Positions 20,757-33,575 are shown, counted from the stretch's first letter. The stretch is DNA of 64,000 bases from Bolinopsis microptera (GCF_026151205.1 NC_087080.1:16005337-16069336); one strand, 5' to 3'. Program-made: numbers and translations. Notes: generated by a model from the sequence alone, not told the origin.

Positions 20757-21520
20757 AACTGCGATACATTGTGATAAAAACCAAAATTTCTAACGTAATG
20801 TAACACCACTTATGATTACGAGGATTGTAACTGTAAGCTTCAACCGTCAATATTTCGTGATTTCTCGGATAAATGCTTAAATGGCAACAATAGCAAAACA
20901 TTAAATTAGTCAATATGCAGCTATCAGCTGGTATCTGAAAAAACATCACTTGGAGTGGGATCAGAAATAAAAACCTGATATTGATCGGCCGCGTCCAAAT
21001 CAGAGTGTCCAAATCAGCGTGTACAGTGTGTGCAGCATATTATTCTTTTGAATAACTACTAGTAATAGTAGTACTCGTTCTGGTAGGTACTACTATAGTT
21101 CAGTGTGAGCTAGTGAGAGAGATGGTTATCACTTATCAATACAACTAATTCATTACCAATTGCGATAGTAAAGCTATGTTACTATGAATTATAATAAGTA
21201 GTGAAAACTGGAAGTGAAAGATGTTTAGAAGTTAAGATTATTAGATTATTTTATAAAATCAAAACTGCGCTAACAAAAAACTAATTTAGAAAGCTTGATA
21301 AGGGTAGCAATTGTAAGTCCGGGCCAGGCTCGTCTCACGTCGTGACCCTCATCGTCCAGGTACGGAACATGGAAAGTTTTGCAAATGCTCGTGTTTCAGA
21401 TCGTCATAATTATGGTGGATATTATTAACTATTGTCGTTGATATAATGAGAGTTTTATAAAAACAAATGTCGAATCGTTCTCAAGATTTGTTTTCAGTTA
21501 TATTGACGGTATTATATATT

Positions 21521-24500
21521 ATGACAAATTACGAGATATCCTGACAAATTAAGAGTCGATATCCTGACAAATTAATAGATATCCTGCTAGATACGAGATA
21601 TCCTGCTAAATACGAGATATCCTGCTAAATTACGAGATATCCTGCTAAATTACGAGATATCCTGCTAAATTACGAGATATCCTGCTAAATACGAGATATC
21701 CTGCTAAATTACGAGATATTCTGTCAAATTAAGAGATATCCTGCTAAATTACGAAATATCCTGCTAAATTACGAGATATCCTGCTAAATACGAGATATTC
21801 TGTCAAATTACGAGATATCCTGCTAAATTACGAGATATCCTGCTAAATTACGAGATACCATGACAAATTACGAGATATCCTGACAAATTAAGAGATATTA
21901 TCCTGCTAAATTACGAGATATCCTGCTAATTTACAAGATACCATGACAAATTACGAGATATCCTGACAAATTACGAGATATCCTGCTAAATACGAGATAT
22001 TCTGTCAAATTAAGAGATATCCTGCTAAATTACGAAATATCCTGCTAAATTACGAGATATCCTGCTAAATACGAGATATTCTGTCAAATTACGAGATATC
22101 CTGCTAAATTACGAGATATCCTGCTAAATTACGAGATATCCTGACAAATTAAGAGATTTCCTGACAAATTACGAGATATGGTCCTTTCAAATTAAGAAAT
22201 TTCCTGCTAAATACGAGATATTCTGTCAAATTAAGAGATATCCTTCTAAATTACGAGATATCCTGCTAAATTACAAGATATCCTGCTAAATACGAGATAT
22301 TCTGTCAAATTACGAGATATCCTGCTAAATTACGAAATATCCTGCTAAATTACGAGATATCCTGCTAAATACGAGATATTCTGTCAAATTACGAGATATC
22401 CTGCTAAATTACGAGATATCCTGCTAAATTACGAGATATCCTGACAAATTAAGAGATTTCCTGACAAATTACGAGATATGATCCTTTCAAATTAAGAAAT
22501 TTCCTGCTAAATACGAGAAATTCTGTCAAATTAAGAGATATCCTGCTAAATTACGAGATATCCTGCTAAATTACAAGATATCCTGCTAAATACGAGATAT
22601 TCTGTCAAATTAAGAGATATCCTGCTAAATTACGAAATATCCTGCTAAATTACGAGATATCCTGCTAAATACGAGATATTCTGTCAAATTACGAGATATC
22701 CTGCTAAATTACGAGATATCCTGCTAAATTACGAGATACCATGACAAATTACGAGATATCCTGACAAATTAAGAGATATTATCCTGCTAAATTACGAGAT
22801 ATCCTGCTAATTTACAAGATACCATGACAAATTACGAGATATCCTGACAAATTAAGAGATTTCCTGCTAAATACGAGATATTCTGTCAAATTAAGAGATA
22901 TCCTGCTAAATTACGAAATATCCTGCTAAATTACGAGATATCCTGCTAAATACGAGATATTCTGTCAAATTACGAGATATCCTGCTAAATTACGAGATAT
23001 CCTGCTAAATTACGAGATATCCTGACAAATTAAGAGATTTCCTGACAAATTACGAGATATGGTCCTTTCAAATTAAGAAATTTCCTGCTAAATACGAGAT
23101 ATTCTGTCAAATTAAGAGATATCCTTCTAAATTACGAAATATCCTGCTAAATTACAAGATATCCTGCTAAATACGAGATATTCTGTCAAATTACGAGATA
23201 TCCTGCTAAATTACGAAATATCCTGCTAAATTACGAGATATCCTGCTAAATACGAGATATTCTGTCAAATTACGAGATATCCTGCTAAATTACGAGATAT
23301 CCTGCTAAATTACGAGATATCCTGACAAATTAAGAGATTTCCTGACAAATTACGAGATATGATCCTTTCAAATTAAGAAATTTCCTGCTAAATACGAGAA
23401 ATTCTGTCAAATTAAGAGATATCCTGCTAAATTACGAGATATCCTGCTAAATTACAAGATATCCTGCTAAATACGAGATATTCTGTCAAATTAAGAGATA
23501 TCCTGCTAAATTACGAGATATCCTGCTAAATTACAAGGTATCCTGCTAAATACGAGATATTCTGTCAAATTACGAGATATCCTGCTAAATTACGAAATAT
23601 CCTGCTAAATTACGAGATATCCTGCTAAATACGAGATATTCAGTCAAATTACGAGATATCCTGCTAAATTACGAGATATCCTGCTAAATACGAGATATTC
23701 TGTCAAATTACGAGATATCCTGCTAAATTACGAGATATCCTGCTAAATTACGAGATATCCTGACAAATTAAGAGATTTCCTGACAAATTACGAGATATGA
23801 TCCTTTCAAATTAAGAAATTTCCTGCTAAATACGAGAAATTCTGTCAAATTAAGAGATATCCTGCTAAATTACGAGATATCCTGCTAAATTACAAGATAT
23901 CCTGCTAAATACGAGATATTCTGTCAAATTAAGAGATATCCTGCTAAATTACGAAATATCCTGCTAAATTACGAGATATCCTGCTAAATACGAGATATTC
24001 TGTCAAATTACGAGATATCCTGCTAAATTACGAGATATCCTGCTAAATTACGAGATACCATGACAAATTACGAGATATCCTGACAAATTAAGAGATATTA
24101 TCCTGCTAAATTACGAGATATCCTGCTAATTTACAAGATACCATGACAAATTACGAGATATCCTGACAAATTAAGAGATTTCCTGCTAAATACGAGATAT
24201 TCTGTCAAATTAAGAGATATCCTGCTAAATTACGAAATATCCTGCTAAATTACGAGATATCCTGCTAAATACGAGATATTCTGTCAAATTACGAGATATC
24301 CTGCTAAATTACGAGATATCCTGCTAAATTACGAGATATCCTGACAAATTAAGAGATTTCCTGACAAATTACGAGATATGGTCCTTTCAAATTAAGAAAT
24401 TTCCTGCTAAATACGAGATATTCTGTCAAATTAAGAGATATCCTTCTAAATTACGAAATATCCTGCTAAATTACAAGATATCCTGCTAAATACGAGATAT

Positions 24501-25660
24501 TCTGTCAAATTACGAGATATCCTGCTAAATTACGAAATATCCTGCTAAATTACGAGATATCCTGCTAAATACGAGATATTCTGTCAAATTACGAGATATC
24601 CTGCTAAATTACGAGATATCCTGCTAAATTACGAGATATCCTGACAAATTAAGAGATTTCCTGACAAATTACGAGATATGATCCTTTCAAATTAAGAAAT
24701 TTCCTGCTAAATACGAGAAATTCTGTCAAATTAAGAGATATCCTGCTAAATTACGAGATATCCTGCTAAATTACAAGATATCCTGCTAAATACGAGATAT
24801 TCTGTCAAATTAAGAGATATCCTGCTAAATTACGAGATATCCTGCTAAATTACAAGATATCCTGCTAAATACGAGATATTCTGTCAAATTACGAGATATC
24901 CTGCTAAATTACGAAATATCCTGCTAAATTACGAGATATCCTGCTAAATACGAGATATTCAGTCAAATTACGAGATATCCTGCTAAATTACGAAATATCC
25001 TGTCAAATTAAGAGATATCCTGCTAAATACGAGATATTCTGTCAAATTAAGAGATATCCTGCTAAATACGAGATATTCTGTCAAATTACGAGATATCCTG
25101 CTAAATTACAAGATATCCTGCTAAATTACGAGATATCCTGACAAATTAAGAGATTTCCTGTCAAATTAAGAAATATCCATTATCCTGCTAAATACGAGAT
25201 ATTCTGTCAAATTACGAGATATCCTGCTAAATTACGAGATATCCTGCTAAATTACGAGATATCCTGACAAATTAAGAGATTTCCTGACAAATTACGAGAT
25301 ATGATCCTGTCAAATTAAGAGATATCCTGCTAAATACGAGATATCCTGCTAAATACGAGATATTCTGTCAAATTACGAGATATCCTGCTAAATTACAAGA
25401 TATCCTGCTAAATTACGAGATATCCTGACAAATTAAGAGATTTCCTGACAAATTACGAGATATAATCCTGTCAAATTAAGAAATATCCATTATCCTGCTA
25501 AATACGAGATATTCTGTCAAATTACGAGATATCCTGCTAAATTACGAGATATCCTGACAAATTAAGAGATTTCCTGACAAATTACGAGATATCCTGACAA
25601 ATTAAGAGATTTCCTGACAAATTACGAGATACCATGACAAATTACGAAATATCGCCCACC
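21521..25660 (+). repeat. 4.1-kb satellite of 18-20-bp units with higher-order structure
   Basis: Units are variants of TCCTGCTAAATTACGAGATA (20 bp), TCCTGCTAAATACGAGATA, TTCTGTCAAATTACGAGATA and TCCTGACAAATTAAGAGAT. Rare marker variants repeat at fixed distances: TATGGTCCTTTC at about 22181, 23062 and 24381, and TATGATCCTTTC at about 22481, 23362, 23800 and 24681. The 300-bp offset between the two markers is kept in three blocks, giving a higher-order repeat of about 881 bp plus a ~438-bp sub-block. No coding potential. Confidence 0.93.
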
Positions 25661-26480
25661 TAATCTAGGGGTACCGTGAAAAGTAAAACACAGCACGAAT
25701 TAACTCTCAAATTCTCCACAAAGAGAGCACTATAGCTAGAAATAAGAATACTGAGCCACGTGATACCACGTGACCACCACGTGCCCTGGAAAGCAGGCAC
25801 TGATTACCAGATAACCGATCACCTGATCGACACTCAAACTTCCCGCCATTCGCAATAAATAGGAGTTACATTAGCTGTTATCTTACAGTGTTACATTATC
25901 TGGCAGTGTTTTACACTGCACTGCATTTTGTAGGGCTGAGTTATTGGACTATTATATTATCACACTGAAAAGTCTGGTCAGTTAAGGATAATCACCTGCA
26001 TTTTATTGTGGAGGGATGAAAATATATGTGGGGTCTTTTAAAGGTTTATAGAATATAGAGTCGTTTAAACGCGTCAAGACCCAAAAATTCAGAATGGGAA
26101 ACCGCTCATTTGGTTACACTCTTTTGTGTAATATTTAAGATCGAATCATTTTTTCGCCGATCAGGGATCAGCATGTTAACTCTAAATTTGGAATCAGTAT
26201 TCAAAGATACATTCAACATTGCATTGGGGGCCGTTTTAGAAACGTTTTGACGTTTGAGTGTAAAACTGAAAATGATTAATACGCTTTATATCTACAGACT
26301 GGGTTAAAATCTGACATAAACGGTAACCCTCTATACCTACCTAGCTCTCTAGTATAACTAACGAACGGCAAGGCGCATGAAATTGACATAGTCACTTATA
26401 GTTAGAAATTAGAATGCGTGACCTTCTTATACAAATATGACCTGCTAAGTGCTAGGCTATAAGTGCGTGATATAAAAGCA
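25661..26480. other. No identifiable gene
   Basis: Unique-looking sequence with a few CACGTG palindromes near 25758-25782. No exon, RNA gene or repeat assigned. Confidence 0.35.
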
Positions 26481-26481
26481 G

Positions 26482-26565
26482 AGGCGGCTCGTGGTACCAG
26501 GCCGTTGGTTTAATCGGGAGTCCGGTCGAGGGACTCAGGGGGTTTGGGGGGCGGGCCCCCCCATG
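26482..26565 (+). mobile_element. hAT-like left end (CAGAGGCGGCTCGTGG)
   Basis: CAGAGGCGGCTCGTGG followed by AGTCCGGTCGAGGGACT and a G-rich stretch. The same order (CAGAGGCGGCTCGTGG, then GTCCAATCGATGGACT, then poly-G) occurs at 40367, so the two are one family. CAGAGGCGG ends are typical of hAT elements. A matching right end was not found; the following MITE may have inserted into it. Confidence 0.5.
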
Positions 26566-26943
26566 GCTCTTACTAAATCGCTCGCCCAAAAATTTCACGT
26601 GACTTTGGTTTTTTTGGTTTTGCAGCCGTACAAAACGGTATTACATAAACCCTAATCCCAACCCTAACCCTAACCATAACCCCGAAGCTATCCATAATCT
26701 TAACCACAACCCTAACCCTAACCCGAGCCCTAAATAATCGAATTCACGTTTTACTAGCCTGTCACGTGACCAAAACGGTTTTTTGCCCATAACTCTCCGG
26801 GGAAGCATTTTAACCCTACTATACGTCATGGGGGGTGATTCGGAATCAGCGTCCAAAAATACACCGATCTAGATCACTTTCATGCCTAAAGGGCCTTTTC
26901 ACAAGAATTTTCTTAAAATTTGGGCGAGCGATTTAGTAAGAGC
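26566..26943. mobile_element. MITE with 25-bp perfect TIRs
   Basis: GCTCTTACTAAATCGCTCGC with AAA-tail at 26566-26590 is repeated exactly inverted at 26919-26943. The 378-bp interior contains telomere-like CCCTAA repeats (26645-26730). No target duplication could be confirmed. Superfamily unknown. Confidence 0.75.
26645..26735 (+). repeat. Degenerate telomere-like CCCTAA repeats
   Basis: AACCCTAATCCCAACCCTAACCCTAACC and, after a short spacer, AACCCTAACCCTAACCCG. This is the metazoan telomere repeat (TTAGGG on the opposite strand) with substitutions, inside the MITE. Confidence 0.7.
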
Positions 26944-27522
26944 GCCCCTCTACCGCCGGAGGACCGCGCCGGCTGGCGGAGCCGGTTGATTTGAAGCTCC
27001 GAAAACCCCTCAGAACGGCATAAAAATGCCTAAAATTACCTTTTCTTCAGTTCATGCATTTAAGTAAATTGCCTTGTTTTGAGCTAGCTAAGTTAAATAT
27101 TTTACGTTCATTTCGACATTATTTTTTGCCAGACTAAACTCTAATTAAATAGTTTATAAAGGACCGAAGTTCACCGGTGTACTCCTGGTGATCAGCTTAA
27201 TAACTTAATATTTCTGTTGACTGTTTGGTAAGCTTAAAGCTGAAGCACAATAATAAGTATGACGATGTTATCAGTTATTATGTAGAATAAGCAGTTCAGA
27301 AAGTAATACATCTCTGCTTGGATCAACAGCTAGCTTTTCATGTTAAGTTGTTTCTACATAGTACATACTGGAAACATACTATACCAGACTATTCTGGTAT
27401 ACAGACTATTCATTAAAATGGTGGAAACACCAATGTGTGGCGTACGTAGGTGCGCGCGCATTTTACTGGCTGTTACAAATACAACTTTATTAATTTTAAA
27501 TTATTCGCGCGCGACCGCCACT
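26944..27522. other. No identifiable gene
   Basis: GC-rich for 60 bases (probably more of the hAT-like element), then AT-rich. The frame at 27340-27528 shows no recognisable content. Confidence 0.35.
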
Positions 27523-27549
27523 GCATAATGGATATAATGATTCCTCAAA

Positions 27550-28720
27550 ATGGAAACATTTTCTAGATGTCTGATTTCCCTAAAAATACCGGGAAACTGG
27601 TTTATTAAGTAAAAGTGTTTAAACCAATCGAGAAGGGGTGGGGAGCAAAATTTGCCATAAAATCAAAATTTCATAAATTTGCCAGCAAGCTCAGTGTGCT
27701 ATTAGAGTTATATCAATCTTTGTTATTAAAGTTTTTAGGATCTATTAGAAAAAACTATCTCCATTTTCAAATTCCAATTAAAAGTTAATTGGAGCAAAAA
27801 AAGGGTATTCGGAGACTGAAAATGGCCCTTTGTAAAATGGAAACATTTTTTGGAAACAACCTAACCTTGCCCAAAAAGGTTTCTGATGAGGTTATTTAGG
27901 ATCCTGATAGGTCATTTCCAGTTAATTGAGGCCATCACAGATACTTGGAGGCCGAAAATGGCCCTAAAAAGGCCTTTTGGGGTGTTTTAAAATTTGAGCC
28001 AATTAAATCCAGATTTTCGGCTTTAATTGGTCGGAACAGGTCCAAATTGTACCGGGTGAGTTCCAAAGCGATAGGACACATCTTATTTATCATACAAAAC
28101 AGAGGTTCAAAGTTCAAATATAATTTGAAAAGATTTTCTTAAAAAATGGAAACATTTGAGAATCCATGGGAATTTTTTGGAAACATCCCAATTTTGCCTT
28201 AAACGATCTCAAATGAGTTTTTTTTGTGTCTTGGTAGGTCAGGGAAGACAATTCCAGTTAAAAGGGGCCATCAAGAAAATTTGGAGGCCGGACATGGCCC
28301 TAAAAAAGGCCTTTTGGGGTGTTTTTCAATTTGAGCCAATTAAAGCCACATTTTTGGCTTTAATTGGTCGGAACAGGTCCAAATTGTACCGGGTGAGTTG
28401 CATAGTAATAGGACACATCTTATTTATCGTAGAAAACCGGGGTTCCAAGTTCAAAAATAATTTAAAATGGTTTTGTAAAAAAATGGAAACATTTGATAAT
28501 CCATGGGAATTTTTTGGAAACATCCGAATTTTGCCCTAAACGGTCTCTGATTAGGTTTTTTGGTGTCTTGGTAGGTCAGGGAAGACAATTCCAGTTAATA
28601 GGGGCCATCAAGAAAATTTGGAGGCCGGACATATTTAATACATGGCCCTAAAAAAGGCCTTTTGGGGTGTTTTTCAATTTGAGCCAATTAAAGCCACATT
28701 TTCGGCTTTAATTGGTTGGA
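27550..28720 (-). repeat. Diverged inverted copies of the 338-bp repeat
   Basis: GGAAACATT...AATCCATGGGAATTTTTTGG landmarks at about 27551, 27839, 28147 and 28487 are reverse-complement relatives of the array to the right. Copies differ in length (about 290-340 bp) and are more diverged than those on the right. Confidence 0.85.
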
Positions 28721-31034
28721 ATTTGAAATCACCCCAAAAGGCCTTTTTTAGATCCATTTCCGGCTACCGAGTTTTCGTGATGGCCCATATTAACTAGAAT
28801 CGTCCTCCCTAACCTACCAAGACACCAATAAACATAATCGGAGACCGTTTAGGGCAAAATTCGGATGTTTCCAAAAAATTCTCATGGATTATCAAATGTT
28901 TCCATTTTTTTACAAAATCTTTTCAAGTCATTTCGGACCTTGGAAACCCGATTTTCTGCAATCGACTAGATGTGTCCAACCTTTAAGCAACTCACCCAGT
29001 ACAATTTGAACCTGTTCCAACCAATTAAAGCCGAAAATATGGCTTTAATTGGCTCAACTTGGAAAACACCCCAAAAAGGCCTTTTTTAGGGCCATTTCTG
29101 GCCTCCGAGTTTTCATGGTGGCCCCTATTAACTGGAAACGTCCTCCCTCACCTACCAGGACACCAACAAAACCCATCGGAGACCGTTTAGGGCAAAATTC
29201 GGATGTTTCCAAAAAATTCCCATGGATTATCAAATGTTTCCATTTTTTTACAAAATCTTTTCAAGTCATTTTGGACCTTGGAAACCCGATTTTCTGCAAT
29301 CGACCAGATGTGTCCAACCTCTAAGCAACTCACCCAGTACAATTTGAACCTGTTCCAACCAATTAAAGCCAAAAATCTGGCTTTAATTGGCTCAACTTGG
29401 AAAACACCCCAAAAAGGCCTTTTTTAGGGCCATTTCCGGCCTCCGAGTTTTCATGGTGGCCCCTATTAACTGGAAACGTCCTCCCTCACCTACCAGGACA
29501 CCAACAAACCTCATCGGAGACCGTTTAGGGCAAAATTCGGATGTTTCCAAAAAATTCCCATGGATTATCAAATGTTTCCATTTTTTTACAAAATCTTTTC
29601 AAGTCATTTTGGACCTTGGAAACCCGATTTTCTGCAATCGACCAGATGTGTCCAACCTCTAAGCAACTCACCCAGTACAATTTGAAATTGTTCCAACCAA
29701 TTAAAGCCGAAAATCTGGCTTTAATTGGCTCAACTTGGAAAACACCCCAAAAAGGCCTTTTTTAGGGCCATTTCCGGCCTCCGAGTTTTCATGGTGGCCC
29801 CTATTAACTGGAAACGTCCTCCCTCACCTACCAGGACACCAACAAACATAATCGGAGACCGTTTAGGGCAAAATTCGGATGTTTCCAAAAAATTCCCATG
29901 GATTATCAAATGTTTCCATTTTTTTACAAAATCTTTTCAAGTCATTTCGGACCTTGGAAACCCGATTTTCTGCAATCGACCAGATGTGTCCAACCTCTAA
30001 GCAACTCACCCAGTACAATTTGAACCTGTTCCAACCAATTAAAGCCGAAAATCTGGCTTTAATTGGCTCAACTTGGAAAACACCCCAAAAAGGCCTTTTT
30101 TAGGGCCATTTCTGGCCTCCGAGTTTTCATGGTGGCCCCTATTAACTGGAAACGTCCTCCCTCACCTACCAGGACACCATCAAACCTCATCGGAGACCGT
30201 TTAGGGCAAAATTCGGATGTTTCCAAAAAATTCCCATGGATTATCAAATGTTTCCATTTTTTTACAAAATCTTTTCAAGTCATTTTGGACCTTGGAAACC
30301 CGATTTTCTGCAATCGACCAGATGTGTCCAACCTCTAAGCAACTCACCCAGTACAATTTGAACCTGTTCCAACCAATTAAAGCCGAAAATATGGCTTTAA
30401 TTGGCTCAACTTGGAAAACACCCCAAAAAGGCCTTTTTTAGGGCCATTTCCGGCCTCCGAGTTTTCATGGTGGCCCCTATTAACTGGAAACGTCCTCCCT
30501 CACCTACCAGGACACCAACAAACCTCATCGGAGACCGTTTAGGGCAAAATTCGGATGTTTCCAAAAAATTCCCATGGATTATCAAATGTTTCCATTTTTT
30601 TACAAAATCTTTTCAAGTCATTTTGGACCTTGGAAACCCGATTTTCTGCAATCGACCAGATGTGTCCAACCTCTAAGCAACTCACCCAGTACAATTTGAA
30701 ATTGTTCCAACCAATTAAAGCCGAAAATCTGGCTTTAATTGGCTCAACTTGGAAAACACCCCAAAAAGGCCTTTTTTAGGGCCATTTCTGGCCTCCGAGT
30801 TTTCATGGTGGCCCCTATTAACTGGAAACGTCCTCCCTCACCTACCAGGACACCATCAAACCTCATCGGAGACCGTTTAGGGCAAAATTCGGATGTTTCC
30901 AAAAAATTCCCATGGATTATCAAATGTTTCCATTTTTTTACAAAATCTTTTCAAGTCATTTCGGACCTTGGAAACCCGATTTTCTGCAATCGACCAGATG
31001 TGTCCAACCTCTAAGCAACTCACCCAGTACAATT
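28711..31034 (+). repeat. 338-bp tandem repeat, about seven copies
   Basis: A landmark (ATGGCTTTAATTGGCTCAAC type) recurs with a spacing of exactly 338 bp from 29049 to 30739; copies differ by only a few substitutions except the first, which is clearly diverged. The last copy breaks off in CCCAGTACAATT at 31034. Short repeat peptides in these units (about 91 and 74 codons, overlapping in different frames) are a consequence of the repetition. The inversion axis with the left arm is near 28720. Confidence 0.93.
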
Positions 31035-31289
31035 CCAACGATTTCCGGAAAAAAAATTTAGAAAAATGTTTTGGCAAAAATTTTTTTTGGCCCGATAGTG
31101 CTTATGAAAGGTTTAGGTACATTTTTATTACCTATAAAACATTTTGAAACCATATACAGCTAATTTAAGTGGATAAATGTCAATAATACGTAATTCCCCT
31201 CCAATTCCCCTCCAATTCCCATGAAATTCCCATGGAAACAATGTTTCCAAAATGTTTCCAAATATGAGGAATCATAATATCGTATAATG

Positions 31290-32270
31290 ACTTTCTCACA
31301 TGGATATTGGATTGTGAAAGCCATTTTGCACATTGCCTCTTATAAATTTAATAACCGAATATCAACAATGCATACACTAATTAAGTATTGACTAACAAAC
31401 TACAAAGTTAGAAGCAAAATTAAAGTTTACGCCGATATTTAAAGAACACAAAACAAGACAGAACGATCTAACCGGGTTTGGCTTTCCGCTTTTGAATGTC
31501 AGTGTTAGCCTAGCTGCTTTAGATTTTAGAACTCTTCATTTCGTTAGCCGTATATTTCTTCAAGGTCCTAGAAGATGTATGGAGAGTAATGTGCTGCGAA
31601 TTAAACCCAAAAATGAACAACTAGTAGGAGCTAGATGGAGATTTGAGAGAATTGTGTGGGTAAGCCTTAAGAAATTTGAAAATAGCTTAAGATATTAGTG
31701 TTAGAAAAAAGTAAGGGTGTAGTCAGTAGTGATTATTTAAGGACTGTCTAATCAAATAACTACCTTTAGACGTTGAGGAGTCGGGCTTCTCAAAAATAGA
31801 GTCAATACCGCAGTGTTGAGTGTTCTCAATGCTCATAGAGGGAGAGAAGGGAAGGGGAACTGCCAAGGTTTTACAGTACTCCAGTATCTTAATGTCAACT
31901 GACAATTCTGCAATAAAAATGATCAGCGATTGGCAATGCTATTTAATAAATCCCGGTCCCTCACTGACCCATTTGGTAGGTAATGTTTGTAGAAATGGAT
32001 AGTGGTGGATAAAAAGTATTTTTTTCATTTTTTGTTTTTAAAGGAGTAATCACAAAACCTACCAAATGGCCCAACACTTGGGACGTTGGGTGTTTATTTA
32101 ACCTGGGATATTCATAACCTGTGGATATATCATTAATCCTGTTTAATTCCTGTATAATGTGAATAAAATTATTAGTAAGTATGTAAAGTTCATTATTCAT
32201 TATTGCCTAAAATTAAAATGTATCAAAATACTTATCTTGAAAGAAAACAAATAATAAAAGTTGTTCTAAG
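31290..32270. other. No identifiable gene
   Basis: The frame at 31492-31698 has mixed residues but no family. Overlapping opposite-strand frames at 31723-32002 are not convincing. Confidence 0.35.
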
Positions 32271-32272
32271 CA

Positions 32273-32525
32273 GTACGAACCACACAGCGTACTTGTAAAG
32301 TGTACGATCCACACAGCGTACTTGTAAAGTGTACGATCCACACAGCGTACTTGTAAAGTGTACGAACCACACAGCGTACTTGTAAAGTGTACGAACCACA
32401 CAGCGTACTTGTAAAGTGTACGATCCACACAGCGTACTTGTAAAGTGTACGATCCACACAGCGTACTTGTAAAGTGTACGAACCACACAGCGTACTTGTA
32501 AAGTGTACGAACCACACAGCGTACT
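32273..32525. repeat. 29-bp minisatellite with a four-unit pattern
   Basis: Nine units of CACACAGCGTACTTGTAAAGTGTACGAWC. The variable base gives the order A,T,T,A,A,T,T,A,A, which means expansion in blocks of four units (116 bp). Repeat peptides on the minus strand (VRTLYKYAVWFVHFTSTLCG frames) are accidental. Confidence 0.92.
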
Positions 32526-32574
32526 TTAACGATTCACATAGTATGCATTTTTGAGTGATCCACAAAGCTCCCAA

Positions 32575-32620
32575 ACATCTAATTTCTCAGAGTCAATTCG
32601 ATTCTGCGATCTTTTTCAGG
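32575..32620 (-). mobile_element. Short piece of hAT transposase 3' end
   Basis: CATCTAATTTCTCAGAGTCAATTCGATTCTGCGATCTTTTTCAG matches 33578-33621, the extreme C-terminal coding end of the hAT transposase, with two differences. The piece stands alone in the same orientation on the other side of the oxygenase pseudogene. Confidence 0.65.
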
Positions 32621-32654
32621 TCAAAACCTGGCAGGTCAAAACCTGTTGAGTCAA

Positions 32655-33575
32655 TGAACATTAAAATAGAGCAAACTATCAATGGAGACGTTTCCACAAA
32701 ATCTTTTTGTGGATGTGAAACCTAACTTAAGAGAAATCTCAGAGCTTTGATGAAACTTCATTCAACTAATTCTGGAGACTTTGCTACTGGTGGCTTACTT
32801 CCTGACGTTGAATTACCCGTTATTCCTTTGATTGATGTGAAAGACTATGGGCTTTTACCATTCCCACTAAATGACACAACATTTAACTGTGTGAAGCCGC
32901 TTTGCAAACAGTCCCCCTATGGAATGGGTGAAGAGACATTAGTTGATACTTCAGTGAGAAATAGTTTCCAGTTAGAGCCATACCAGTTTGAGATAAAAAA
33001 TCATGAATTTGTCAAACAGGTCAGTGTTCTTATCCAAAAGAAGATAAAGTCGGCTTTAGGTCTAGCAGGTGCGACAATATACGCCATACGGGAAGATCTA
33101 CAAACTCCTTATTTATGAAAAAGAAGGCAAGTTTGCTGGACATAAAGACACTGAAAAAAAGAGAACATGTTTGGGACCCTGATTGTTCAACTTCCTTCAG
33201 TTTTTACTGGAGGCGACTTAGTTGTGAACCACCTGAAATCATCCAAAGTCTTCAACAACAGTACCACTGGTAGTAGCACTCACTGTAAGTTTGTTGCGCA
33301 CTACGCAAGTTGTCCACATGAGCTGAAAGAAGTTACCTCAGGTTATCGTGCTGTACTTGTTTACTCACTTTGTTGGGAAGGTAATGGAATGAAACCTTCA
33401 CCTTACACTGCTTCAACTAATGCTGTGAGACTGTGTAATACTCTGAATCTACTGATGGATTCTCCTAAAATACCCTTCCTCTGCTGGGGTTTAGAGTATG
33501 AGTATTCTGATGCAAGTTTGAAAGAGAACTCATTAGAATTCTTCAGAGGGAAGGACAGCAATATCGTTGCTGGGC
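32655..33575 (+). pseudogene. 2OG-Fe(II) oxygenase-like gene, frameshifted
   Basis: Three frames together read like one protein of the 2-oxoglutarate/Fe(II) dioxygenase superfamily (prolyl-4-hydroxylase-like group found in fungi and invertebrates): PGDFATGG-like start (STNSGDFATGGLLPD), QSPYGMGEETLVDTSVRNSFQL, then in another frame KLLIYEKEGKFAGHKDTEK with the iron-binding H-x-D, then in the first type of frame MFGTLIVQLPSVFTGGDLVV and HYASCPHELKEVTSGYRAVLVYSLCW. Frameshifts fall near 33095 and near the A-run at 33152-33160. The C-terminal part stops where the hAT piece begins. Either a pseudogene or a gene with homopolymer sequencing errors. Confidence 0.6.

Larger units (their letters stand above)
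27531..31281. mobile_element. 3.75-kb TIR element built from an inverted satellite array
   Basis: The outer ends are inverted repeats: GATATAATGATTCCTCA...TGGAAACATTTT at 27531-27562 against the reverse complement of 31250-31281 (about 30 of 34 positions agree). The eight flanking bases are GCATAATG on the left (27523-27530) and GTATAATG on the right (31282-31289), 7 of 8 identical, which looks like an 8-bp target duplication. Inside lies a large inverted array of one repeat family. No transposase frame is seen. The architecture resembles foldback elements; the superfamily is uncertain. Confidence 0.65.

Noticed and set aside
26641-26735. Chromosome end (true telomere)
   Set aside because: The repeats are short, degenerate, inside a MITE, and unique sequence continues on both sides.
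29049-31014. Series of 91- and 74-codon proteins
   Set aside because: The same frames recur every 338 bp in a tandem satellite and in overlapping frames; they are a repeat artefact.
32213-32574. Minus-strand repeat proteins (LYKYAVWFVHFTS type)
   Set aside because: Three overlapping frames of a 29-bp minisatellite give the same peptides; not genes.
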